64,000 bases of DNA from positions 712,435 through 776,434 of the forward strand of contig NZ_JBHMEZ010000001.1 of NCBI RefSeq assembly GCF_042427615.1, written 5' to 3'. The stretch comes from Formosa undariae (GTDB taxonomy: Bacteria > Bacteroidota > Bacteroidia > Flavobacteriales > Flavobacteriaceae). Positions 53,360 to 60,687 of this stretch are shown piece after piece. A model generated the notes under the pieces. That model had not been told where the DNA came from, did no database searches, and saw only the letters and a program-made list of their open reading frames with translations. Position numbers and translations under genes: made by a program. How positions within the stretch are numbered: position 1 is the first letter of the stretch; the number at the start of each line of letters is the position of its first letter.

Positions 53360-54628
53360 ATGAAACAAAAAGATCCGTACGCTGCACTTCGGTACAAAGA
53401 ATTCAATATATTTTTATTAGTCCGTTTTGCCATGGTATTTGCCTGGTCTATGCAATTTATCGTGATAGAATGGGAAGTATATAGCATTACTAAAAATCCG
53501 TTGTCGCTTGGAATTATCGGACTTATGGAAGTGATTCCGGCAGTCTCCATGGCATTATTTGCTGGTCATATTGTAGATCAGAAGGAAAAAAAGAGTCTGC
53601 TTATAAAATGCATACTTGGATTTTCTGTAATTAGTTTCGGATTATTTCTACTCACTTGGCCAAAAATTGTTGGAGACCTTTCTCAAAACGTGGTTCTCTA
53701 TTCTATCTATTTCTTAGTATTTCTTGGCGGATTTGTACGTGCGTTTCTAGGACCAACCATATTCTCATTATTGTCTTTAGTGGTTCCTAAAAAATTATAT
53801 CCAAATGCAGCAACGTGGAGTAGTTCGGTGTGGCAAATGGGAGCTGTTTTAGGTCCGGCACTCGCTGGATTTTCCATTCATTTAATTGGTGTGCATTGGT
53901 CCATGTGTTTAATTGTAGGTTTTGCAATTACGGCATTATTAGCCTTAACTCAGATCTCTACCAAGCCTATTTTAAATCCGAAAATAGGAGAACCTATTGT
54001 GCAGAGTTTAAAGGAAGGTCTAAAGTTTGTGTTTAGTACTAAAGCGATTCTAGGAGCACTTACCTTAGATATGGTGGCCGTTTTATTTGGAGGAGCTGTG
54101 GCTTTATTGCCTGTATTTGCGCAAGATATTTTAAAAGTTGGACCGCAAGGATTTGGGGTGTTACGTGCTGCTCCAGCAGTGGGTGCATTTATTACTATGA
54201 TTATTTCTGCTTATATCCCTTTGAATAAAAACGCTGGTATGAAATTACTCATCGCTATCTTTGGATTTGGGTGCAGTATAATCGTGTTCGGATTATCCAC
54301 ATGGTTTTGGGTATCGGTAGGTGCGTTGTTTTTTAGTGGTGTGTTCGATGGCATTTCGATGGTTATTCGTCAGACTATTTTACAACTTAAAACTCCCGAC
54401 CATATGCGTGGGCGTGTCGCCTCTGTAAATTCTATGTTTGTCGGATCTTCTAACGAATTGGGTGCTTTTGAAAGTGGCCTAACCGCTAAACTTATGGGAA
54501 CAGTGACTGCCGTTGTTTTTGGAGGAAGCATGACGTTACTAATTGTATTAACCACAGGAATATTCTCTCCGACCTTTAGAAAATTGGATCTACGCAAGGA
54601 TTTGGAGGAGCATGAGAATGAAGGTTAG
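53360..54628 (+). CDS. MFS transporter, probable efflux protein
   Basis: A 422-residue, 12-helix major facilitator. It opens with YAALRYKEFNIFLLVRFAMV, typical of the enterobactin-exporter-like or MFS_3 (EntS) subgroup. GHIVDQKEKKSLL is the conserved loop between helices 2 and 3; later PDHMRGRVASVNSMFVGSSNELG is a second family hallmark. Such proteins export siderophores or drugs, but the substrate cannot be read. The gene stands alone, ending just before the intergenic repeat island. Confidence 0.88.
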   Translation: MKQKDPYAALRYKEFNIFLLVRFAMVFAWSMQFIVIEWEVYSITKNPLSLGIIGLMEVIPAVSMALFAGHIVDQKEKKSLLIKCILGFSVISFGLFLLTWPKIVGDLSQNVVLYSIYFLVFLGGFVRAFLGPTIFSLLSLVVPKKLYPNAATWSSSVWQMGAVLGPALAGFSIHLIGVHWSMCLIVGFAITALLALTQISTKPILNPKIGEPIVQSLKEGLKFVFSTKAILGALTLDMVAVLFGGAVALLPVFAQDILKVGPQGFGVLRAAPAVGAFITMIISAYIPLNKNAGMKLLIAIFGFGCSIIVFGLSTWFWVSVGALFFSGVFDGISMVIRQTILQLKTPDHMRGRVASVNSMFVGSSNELGAFESGLTAKLMGTVTAVVFGGSMTLLIVLTTGIFSPTFRKLDLRKDLEEHENEG

Positions 54629-54645
54629 GTTAATGTAATAATTTT

Positions 54646-54682
54646 TTAATGTACCAATGTCCCAGTGTATTAATGTACCAAT
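54646..54682. repeat. Short direct repeat TTAATGTACCAAT
   Basis: The 13-base unit occurs at 54646-54658 and 54670-54682, 24 bp apart, in degenerate AT-rich DNA just after the MFS gene. Confidence 0.7.
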
Positions 54683-54765
54683 TTATTAATGAAGTAATGT
54701 GAAAAATGTAGCCAATCACTAATTTGGGCTTTGGTATTTTACTAAAATTTATATGTAATCCACGG

Positions 54766-54850
54766 CGTCACCTTGAACTGGTTTCAGGGTCTCATTCGAG
54801 TAGGCGTATTTGAGTTAGTTGTGCGATGCTGAAACGCGTTCAGCAAGACG
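54766..54850. repeat. 85-bp inverted-repeat element, copy 1
   Basis: It begins CGTCACCTTGAACTGGTTTC and ends CTGAAACGCGTTCAGC plus AAGACG. The two 22-base ends are imperfect reverse complements, so the transcript or single strand would fold into a long hairpin. The same length and order are found in copy 2. Confidence 0.85.
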
Positions 54851-54912
54851 TCTACGTTAGTTTGATGATTCTAGTTTTGATTTGAAATTTATACTGTTTT
54901 TAAACACCGCGG

Positions 54913-54997
54913 CGTCACCTTGAACTGGTTTCAGGGTCACATAGGAGTAAGTTAATTTAAGTTTGTTATGTGATGCTGAAACAAGTTCAGCATGACG
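54913..54997. repeat. 85-bp inverted-repeat element, copy 2
   Basis: The left end is identical to copy 1 for the first 27 bases (starting CGTCACCTTGAACTGG). The right end is CTGAAACAAGTTCAGCATGACG. It has exactly the same length as copy 1, and the two share the flank GCGGCGTCA or ACGGCGTCA. The central part differs, which suggests an old duplication. Confidence 0.85.
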
Positions 54998-55060
54998 TTG
55001 ATGTTGTCTTTGGAGTTATTAGCTTTACTTTTGAATTAGGAATTATTTTCATGACTGATT

Positions 55061-55134
55061 CGTCACCTGAACTAGTTTCAGGGGCTCATTAGAGTAAGCA
55101 AATTTGAGTTAGTTGTTGGATGCTAAAAACGTAG
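55061..55134. repeat. Degenerate inverted-repeat element, copy 3
   Basis: The left end CGTCACCTGAACTAGTTTCA is recognisable. The right end (GGATGCTAAAAACG) has decayed. Confidence 0.7.
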
Positions 55135-55179
55135 ATTTAATAGTGTTAAATATTTATATATTAGGTATGTAGGGTGCTT

Positions 55180-55222
55180 GAGCGGAGTCGAAAGCCATCT
55201 AAACGAAATCTCGACTCCGCTC
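55180..55222. repeat. Second hairpin element with GAGCGGAGTCGA arms
   Basis: GAGCGGAGTCGA (55180-55191) and its exact complement TCGACTCCGCTC (55211-55222) surround 19 bases. It is different from the 85-bp family and lies between copy 3 and a partial copy 4. Confidence 0.8.
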
Positions 55223-55260
55223 GATTAACATATAGTGGTGAAATTAGATTAACAACTTAT

Positions 55261-55288
55261 GCGATGTTGAAATGCGTTCAGCATGACG
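55261..55288. repeat. Partial inverted-repeat element, copy 4 (right end only)
   Basis: GCGATGTTGAAATGCGTTCA plus GCATGACG matches the right end of copies 1 and 2. It abuts the 3' end of the lpxH-like gene. Confidence 0.75.
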
Positions 55289-55292
55289 TAAA

Positions 55293-56057
55293 TTACAATT
55301 TAACTTCGAAAGTCTTTAGATTAAGATCTCTGCCATCAAACTCACCATAGGTGTAATACCCAATCCAATCGCCTAAATTAATGTATTTAGCGGTGTCGTT
55401 TAAGTTAATAATCATAGGTAAATGGCGGTGACCAAACACGAAATAATCGTAAGCTTTGGTTTCTAATTTACGTTTGCAATATTGCACGAGCCACTCATTA
55501 TCTTCACCTAAAAACTTAGCATCTTCGTCGCCAGAAATCAGTTTGTTTTTAACCGACATATATTGTGCTATTTTAACGCCAATATCTGGATGTAACCAGC
55601 GGAATAACCATTGAAAAAACGGACTGGTAAACACTTTTTTCATGCGTTTGTAGCCTTTGTCTCCAGGACCTAATCCGTCGCCATGACCAATTAAAAAGGT
55701 TTTATTGTTAAAGGTAAATTCCTTGGGTTTGTGGTACACAGGAATGTTGAGTTCTTTCTGAAAATAATCGTCCATCCATAAATCGTGGTTGCCAACAAAA
55801 AAGTAAATTGGAATGCCAGAATCCCGTATTTCGGCTAGTTTACCTAAGGTTCTTACAAAGCCTTTTGGCACTACGGTTTTATATTCGAACCAAAAATCGA
55901 ACAAATCTCCTAGTAAAAATATAGCTGCGGCATCGTGCTTGATCTCGTCTAACCACGCTACAAATTTTTTCTCACGGGGTAAGGAATCTTCGGGAGTTGG
56001 AGCTCCTAAATGATTATCTGACGAGAAATATATTTTTTTGCCTTCTGGAATTTGCAT
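55293..56057 (-). CDS. lpxH: UDP-2,3-diacylglucosamine diphosphatase (LpxH-like)
   Basis: A 254-residue calcineurin-like metallophosphoesterase that makes lipid X in lipid A synthesis. Metal-binding motifs are SSDNHLGAP (DxH), LLGDLFDFWFEY (GDxxD), FVGNHDLWM (GNHD), IGHGDGLG and FGHRHLPM. The family also has LGDWIGYYTYGEFDG near the C-terminus. It shows peripheral-membrane character (LFRWLHPDIGVKIA). Its 3' end abuts the intergenic repeat island. The assignment rests on motif match and on Bacteroidota using LpxH-type enzymes; other metallophosphatases cannot be fully excluded. Confidence 0.88.
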   Translation of the reverse strand: MQIPEGKKIYFSSDNHLGAPTPEDSLPREKKFVAWLDEIKHDAAAIFLLGDLFDFWFEYKTVVPKGFVRTLGKLAEIRDSGIPIYFFVGNHDLWMDDYFQKELNIPVYHKPKEFTFNNKTFLIGHGDGLGPGDKGYKRMKKVFTSPFFQWLFRWLHPDIGVKIAQYMSVKNKLISGDEDAKFLGEDNEWLVQYCKRKLETKAYDYFVFGHRHLPMIINLNDTAKYINLGDWIGYYTYGEFDGRDLNLKTFEVKL

Positions 56058-56141
56058 GCTGTAAATATAAAAGTTTGTTCTTGGTCTGGATGTGCGTTAA
56101 GGATAGAGCAATTGTTGGAGCTCTTTTTAATGTTTTTTTAC

Positions 56142-56190
56142 ATTAAAAAAGCGACTTGCGAAAGCCTGCCCCGTAGCACAGCGAAGGGTA
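56142..56190. repeat. Tail fragment of the dispersed intergenic element, copy C
   Basis: GCGAAAGCCTGCCCC, GTAGCACAGCGAAGGG and TAACGCCC resemble the right-hand tail of copies A and B (AGCGCCCCCC and GGGGAACGCCC). It ends a few bases from the stop codon of the queD-like gene. Confidence 0.4.
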
Positions 56191-56195
56191 ACGCC

Positions 56196-56648
56196 CTACA
56201 AATTATCGCTTGCGTACCATTCTGCAAAACTACTATCTGTTTCTTGAAGTCTTAAAGAATGCAATGCAATATGACTTGGTAAATAGGTCTTGATCTTTGC
56301 TGCAAAATCGATAACCATCATTTCGCTGGTGGGCTGATAATCTACTAAAAGCACATTATGATCGCGTTTTTCTAGCTCTCTCGCCAGCTCGACATGTGGG
56401 GTGTTTTTGTTAAAAACAGTAGCGTGATCGAAAACATCGACAATTTCGCGTTTTACAATATTTTTTAAATCTGTGAAATCGATAACCATTCCGTACTTTA
56501 CATTGTTGCTGTCCGTGATTGGCTTTCCGATAACGGTAACCGAAAGTTTATAACTGTGGCCGTGTACGTTTTTACATTTTCCGTCGTAGCCATATAAGGC
56601 GTGTCCGGTTTCGAAAGTAAATTGTTTGGTAATTCGAATATTACTCAT
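56196..56648 (-). CDS. queD: 6-carboxytetrahydropterin synthase (QueD-like)
   Basis: A 150-residue enzyme of the 6-pyruvoyltetrahydropterin synthase fold, in queuosine precursor synthesis. Zinc-binding histidines appear in TFETGHALYG (His16) and NVHGHSYKL (His29, His31). The nearby Cys in GKCKN is the usual catalytic Cys. MVIDFTDLKNIVKREIVDVFDHATV is a family block, and RLQETDSSFAEWY holds the catalytic Glu. It stands alone between lpxH and a 2OG oxygenase gene. Other queuosine genes are not in the window. Confidence 0.93.
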   Translation of the reverse strand: MSNIRITKQFTFETGHALYGYDGKCKNVHGHSYKLSVTVIGKPITDSNNVKYGMVIDFTDLKNIVKREIVDVFDHATVFNKNTPHVELARELEKRDHNVLLVDYQPTSEMMVIDFAAKIKTYLPSHIALHSLRLQETDSSFAEWYASDNL

Positions 56649-56788
56649 GATTTGATTTTTTAACAGTGCAAAGGTACCGAATTTGTAAAAGCAATTTGTT
56701 TTTAGATTACATTTGAACGCTTTTTGTGCTAAAAACGAGTTAAGTTTTTAAAATACAAAGGGTTAGCTAAAATGAAAATATTCCTTTA

Positions 56789-57430
56789 ATGACCGCTCTT
56801 TTCGAGGATTTGGTCATTGCTGAACATCCGTTATACGAGAAGATTATAGGTGATCTTCTGAGTCAGCAATACAGTATTATTGATAATTTTTTTGATGTAA
56901 ATGAAGTGTCACAGCTTCGCGATTCTATTCTTCTTAAACACGAAGAGGATGCCTTTAAAAAAGCAGCCATTGGTAACCGTGTGAATGAAACCGTAGAAAA
57001 AGCGATTCGTGGCGATGTGATTTTATGGATAGATGAAACTTTTATTAATACGGCTGAAACCTTGTTTTTTAACAAGATAAATGCACTTATTTCGTATTTA
57101 AATAGAACGTGTTTTCTTGGGATTTTGACTAAGGAATTCCATTATGCTATTTATCCGAAAGGGACGTATTACAAGCGTCATTTAGATACATTTCAGAATG
57201 ACGACAGACGAAAATTATCGTTCGTATGTTATCTAAACGATGAAAATTGGACTACTGAAAATGGCGGAGAATTGGTGATTTATACCAACGAAAATGGTGT
57301 TGAGGTTGAAAAAACCATTTATCCGTTTCCTGGACGTGTTGTTATTTTCGAAAGTCAGATTCTAGAGCACGAAGTAAAGCCTGTAAATACAAAACGTTTG
57401 AGCATTACAGGATGGCTAAAAACGCGATAA
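56789..57430 (+). CDS. 2OG-Fe(II) oxygenase (prolyl hydroxylase/SM-20 type)
   Basis: A 213-residue non-heme iron oxygenase. The iron triad is visible as His131 and Asp133 in YYKRHLDTFQ and His194 in ILEHEVKPV. Arg203 in KRLSITGWL is the 2-oxoglutarate anchor. LSFVCYLNDENWTTENGGEL is the double-stranded beta-helix core typical of SM-20/prolyl 4-hydroxylase-like proteins. It hydroxylates an unknown protein or small molecule. The gene is convergent with a pair of tiny minus-strand genes. Confidence 0.88.
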   Translation: MTALFEDLVIAEHPLYEKIIGDLLSQQYSIIDNFFDVNEVSQLRDSILLKHEEDAFKKAAIGNRVNETVEKAIRGDVILWIDETFINTAETLFFNKINALISYLNRTCFLGILTKEFHYAIYPKGTYYKRHLDTFQNDDRRKLSFVCYLNDENWTTENGGELVIYTNENGVEVEKTIYPFPGRVVIFESQILEHEVKPVNTKRLSITGWLKTR

Positions 57431-57431
57431 T

Positions 57432-57536
57432 TTAGCGACGTCCGCCTTTGTTTCGGTTGTAGACGTAGATTACAACGAGTACGATGGCAAGTATAAGGAA
57501 AAGTCCATTTCCGCTTAAAAATTCTAATATGTTCAT
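57432..57536 (-). CDS. 34-residue single-helix membrane protein
   Basis: A micro-ORF of 34 residues: MNILEFLSGNGLFLILAIVL begins it, and it ends NRNKGGRR. The protein has one membrane helix (about residues 11-26) and a basic C-terminus, so the N-terminus would point outward. Its ATG overlaps the TGA of the preceding micro-ORF in an ATGA junction, which strongly suggests translational coupling. The stop is two bases from the convergent oxygenase stop codon. I do not recognise it. Such membrane peptides often help a larger complex. Confidence 0.65.
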   Translation of the reverse strand: MNILEFLSGNGLFLILAIVLVVIYVYNRNKGGRR

Positions 57537-57700
57537 AGGTCTTGGTTATTTTTTTTGTTGTAATAATACATGATGTAAGCTAAAATTACCAAGACAACAA
57601 ACGGAACCATAGAGCCAATAAATACGCCGATTTCGTAATTAGAGTCGGGTGCATTTATTATTTTATCTTCTATGCTTAAGTCTTGTAAAAGTGAAATCAT
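57533..57700 (-). CDS. 55-residue single-helix membrane protein
   Basis: A micro-ORF of 55 residues. The N-terminus MISLLQDLSIEDKI is amphipathic. The membrane helix is VFIGSMVPFVVLVILAYIMY (about 26-46). The tail NKKNNQDL is polar. ATG 57700 lies 50 bases after the stop of the MATE gene on the same strand, and the TGA overlaps the next ATG. No family recognised. Gene order (MATE exporter, then two membrane peptides) could mean they modulate the exporter, but this is inference. Confidence 0.68.
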   Translation of the reverse strand: MISLLQDLSIEDKIINAPDSNYEIGVFIGSMVPFVVLVILAYIMYYYNKKNNQDL

Positions 57701-57749
57701 GTTTTTGGTTTAATTTAAAATCTTAAACAGGGTTAAATTTAATGGTTTT

Positions 57750-59075
57750 CTAATTCCGAATTAGAAAAAGCTGTCTAAATTTTATAATTAATGGAATACC
57801 TCTGGCTGCCATCCAAAGCGTGAAGGCGATAAAAATGGCATATAGTTTATAGTCGTAATAATCGAACAGGAGTAGTGTTGGAATAAAAACCAAGAAGGTT
57901 GAAGCTAGAAGTACATTTCTTAGGTATTTCATTTTTCCTAAACCCTTAAACATGCCGTCGAAAATAAAAGCTAGTGCACACAAAGGTTGCATGGCTAGAA
58001 CGATCCAGAAAACACTATAAAACGCATCTAAAACTTCGGGTTGCTTTGTGAAAACACGTCCGATTGGTTCATAAAACAGCCACCCGATTCCTGCTAAAAT
58101 CACCCCTGTTAATATCCCTAATACAATAAGTTTGTTGCTTAGTCTTATCAGTAAATCTGGACGGTTAGCGCCGAATAATTTTCCTGAAAGGATATTTCCT
58201 GCGCTTGCAAAACCATCGATTAAAAAGGCGCCTAAAAACCAAATGTTAATAGCTATGGTGTATGCTGCGATATAGTTTTTTCCGTAGCTAGTAGCGTACG
58301 AACTTGCAAAATATAATGCTGTGTTTAGTGCTAATGTTCTAATGAATAAATTAAGGATCATTAGCAAGAACTTGTTGATTTCCTTATTAAAAGGCAAGGT
58401 GAGTTTTAGAGGAATGTCTGTTTTTTTATATAAATAATACCCTGCTAATACAGCCATAATAAGCTGTGCAATAACACTCGCATAAGCTGCTCCTTTTATG
58501 TGCATGGCAGGTATGTAATCCTCAATGCCGTATACCAAAGCAAAATCTAAAATGATGTTGGAAACCGATCCGATTATAGCAATAATCATGGGGTAATACG
58601 TGTTTTGTAATCCGCGGAAGGCACCAAAAATGGCAAATGTAAAGAGAGTAAAAGGGAATCCGAACACTCGAATTTTATAATACTCTTGGGCGTAATCTAA
58701 AATGAGTCCCGAGGCATTGTATAGTTTAAAAATTGATTCGGCTAAAGGGTAAGTTACCAGTATAATAACTATGCTTAACGACGTAATTAAAAATATAGCT
58801 TGAGCAGGAAGATTTTTTACGTCGTCTAATTTATCTGCTCCAACAGATTGTGAAATGATTGAGGAAATAGCGCTTCGACTTTGCCCTAGAACCCAAATTA
58901 GCATTGAAATAAATGTTCCTACAATTCCAACAGCTGCTAAAGCTTCGGTTGGATTAATATTTACATTCCCAATAATTGCGGTGTCGGTAATGGATAAAAT
59001 AGGTTCGCTAATTCCTGCAATTATTGCGGGAACAGCAAGCGTATTGATGTGTTTTAAAGATATGGATTGATCCAA
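57750..59075 (-). CDS. MATE-family efflux transporter
   Basis: A 441-residue, 12-helix multidrug and toxin extrusion protein of the DinF/NorM group. Family features are ISLKHINTLAVPAIIAGISE at the start, TDTAIIGNVNINPTEALAAVGI in helix 1-2, and SQSVGADKLDDVKNLPAQA. Helix 7-8 region FLLMILNLFIRTLALNTALY is like bacterial DinF-type carriers. It probably extrudes a cationic compound with Na or H. It is the first gene of a minus-strand run with the two membrane peptides. Confidence 0.92.
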   Translation of the reverse strand: MDQSISLKHINTLAVPAIIAGISEPILSITDTAIIGNVNINPTEALAAVGIVGTFISMLIWVLGQSRSAISSIISQSVGADKLDDVKNLPAQAIFLITSLSIVIILVTYPLAESIFKLYNASGLILDYAQEYYKIRVFGFPFTLFTFAIFGAFRGLQNTYYPMIIAIIGSVSNIILDFALVYGIEDYIPAMHIKGAAYASVIAQLIMAVLAGYYLYKKTDIPLKLTLPFNKEINKFLLMILNLFIRTLALNTALYFASSYATSYGKNYIAAYTIAINIWFLGAFLIDGFASAGNILSGKLFGANRPDLLIRLSNKLIVLGILTGVILAGIGWLFYEPIGRVFTKQPEVLDAFYSVFWIVLAMQPLCALAFIFDGMFKGLGKMKYLRNVLLASTFLVFIPTLLLFDYYDYKLYAIFIAFTLWMAARGIPLIIKFRQLFLIRN

Positions 59076-59230
59076 AATTTATATTTTGTAATTTGAAATT
59101 GTCTATAAATTGCTAAGGTCGGGTAAATTTAGAAGTTATAATTTATTTATTGTGAAGAAGTGAATAATTGTAAGATTTTGAATTTGTTTTATTATTACAT
59201 TTATAGCCGTTTTTATAGTAATACATTTAT

Positions 59231-60025
59231 ATGAAAAATATTTTAGTTCCCGTTGGGAATTCAAAAAATATTGAGAGTCATCTTCAATATGCTGTAGATT
59301 TTGCACATGCTTTTGGAGCACGTTTATATGTTGTGCAAGTGTACGATATGCGAGTAAAATCGGGGACTTTAGGGAAAATAGATCATATCTTAGATCGTGA
59401 AAGTTTGTTGTACTTAAATAACTTACTGACCAAAATAGAAACGAAGGAGATTGATATCGTAGTAAAGAGTTTTAAAGGGAAATTAGTAGATACGTTGGAA
59501 TTGATTTGTAAAACGGCTGATATTGATTTAATGCTTGTGGAACCTAGAACGAATTCTACTAAAGAAGCCGTTTTTTTAGGAAAAACATCTGGAAAAATTA
59601 TTAAGAAAACCAATATTCCGTCTCTAATTGTGCCAGAGGGATATGTGTTTAAACCGGTCTCTAATGTATTAGTTGCAATAAAATCGGCTATTATAAAAAA
59701 AGAACAAGCTTTACTACCTTTGCAACAGATTCAAAATCAGTTTAAGGCTGTTGTAAATTTATTGTTAGTAAAAACGCCTTTTTATGAAGAAGGCGATTTT
59801 AATGTTCATAATTCCTTGTCGTCGCTTATAACCGAAACCGTTTTTACCGAAAATCCAACGACGTTTCATGGCGTTTTACAACACTATAATTCTCATACAC
59901 CAGACTTACTTTGTGTATTTAGACGAAAGCGCGGATTTTTTGCTAAAATGTGGGAAAAAAATGTAATTTTGAAAAAGGATTTTTATAGCCCGTTTCCAGT
60001 ATTGGTATTAAAAGGCGTAAAATAA
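59231..60025 (+). CDS. Universal stress protein (UspA domain)
   Basis: 264 residues. The first 145 residues form a UspA domain: KNILVPVGNSKNIESHLQYA, LVEPRTNSTKEAVFLGKTSGK and NIPSLIVPEGYVF. The classical ATP-binding G-2x-G-9x-G-S/T pattern is only partly kept (LGKTSGKIIKKTNIPS). The second half (about 150-260) is a degenerate UspA-like repeat (LVAIKSAIIKKEQALLPLQQ). It is a likely stress-response protein, and the tRNA-Ala gene follows directly. Target unknown. Confidence 0.85.
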   Translation: MKNILVPVGNSKNIESHLQYAVDFAHAFGARLYVVQVYDMRVKSGTLGKIDHILDRESLLYLNNLLTKIETKEIDIVVKSFKGKLVDTLELICKTADIDLMLVEPRTNSTKEAVFLGKTSGKIIKKTNIPSLIVPEGYVFKPVSNVLVAIKSAIIKKEQALLPLQQIQNQFKAVVNLLLVKTPFYEEGDFNVHNSLSSLITETVFTENPTTFHGVLQHYNSHTPDLLCVFRRKRGFFAKMWEKNVILKKDFYSPFPVLVLKGVK

Positions 60026-60033
60026 ATTATAAT

Positions 60034-60107
60034 GGGGATGTAGCTCAGTTGGCTAGAGTGCTTGACTGGCAGTCAAGAGGTCGTGGGTTCGAATCCCATC
60101 TTCTCCA
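60034..60107 (+). tRNA. tRNA-Ala (anticodon GGC)
   Basis: A 74-base cloverleaf. The anticodon stem CTTGA/TCAAG holds the loop CTGGCAG, so the anticodon is GGC (60068-60070), reading GCC. The acceptor stem GGGGATG/CTTCTCC has the G3-U70 pair that marks alanine tRNAs, with one T-T mismatch at position 6-67. The T arm is GTGGG TTCGAAT CCCAT. No CCA is encoded (the sequence continues CTA). Confidence 0.95.
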
Positions 60108-60121
60108 CTAGTGTTAATAAG

Positions 60122-60147
60122 GGTTTCGAGCAATCGGAGCCTTTTTT
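60122..60147 (+). terminator. Terminator after tRNA-Ala
   Basis: GGTTTCGA (60122-60129) pairs with TCGGAGCC (60134-60141), two G-U pairs, loop GCAA, then six T. Confidence 0.85.
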
Positions 60148-60687
60148 GTTTATGTAAATTACATATTCTAAATTAAAGCCTTTATTTAATTGTTCTCATA
60201 ATTTCTATGTTAAATAAAAGAGAAGCAATGTTATTGAAATTTACAATTTGTATAATTTATGGAGAGTTCTTTTTACTTGATGATTCTTCAACAGGATTGA
60301 CTTCCAAATTTAGATTAGTACTACGCTTTAATCTTTTGAAAAAGGATTAATAATGCTAACCTATTTTTTGTAGGTCTACGAAAGTTAATAATTTTGAAAT
60401 TAAATTCTTAGAACACTGTTCTAGGCCTTTGTTCGAGAATATCTTCTTGTCCTTCTCTACTTATGTAAACACCTTTGTAACTGACTATATAATTATTGGA
60501 AATCCATTTAAATAACTTTTGATATTTAAGTAGTTATATGTAAAATTATCATTAATAGTAGATGTTTAAGTGATTGTGTATGAAATTATTATTAATAATG
60601 CATGTTATTTATCGATTATGTAAGTTTTGATTTGTTTTTTCTTTAAGAAAATTTTAACTTTAAGAAGATGTCCCAAATCAACCTACT
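60148..60687. other. 540-bp intergenic stretch with a 40-bp imperfect tandem duplication
   Basis: 60525-60564 and 60565-60604 align with a period of exactly 40 bp (both begin TTTAAGT and end GATG or CATG, about 70 percent identity). The rest is AT-rich without an open frame. It must also hold the promoter of the AraC-type regulator gene. Confidence 0.6.

Noticed and set aside
54629..55292. Degenerate gene or transposon in the repeat island
   Set aside because: No open frame, only short inverted-repeat elements; no transposase or terminal duplication seen.
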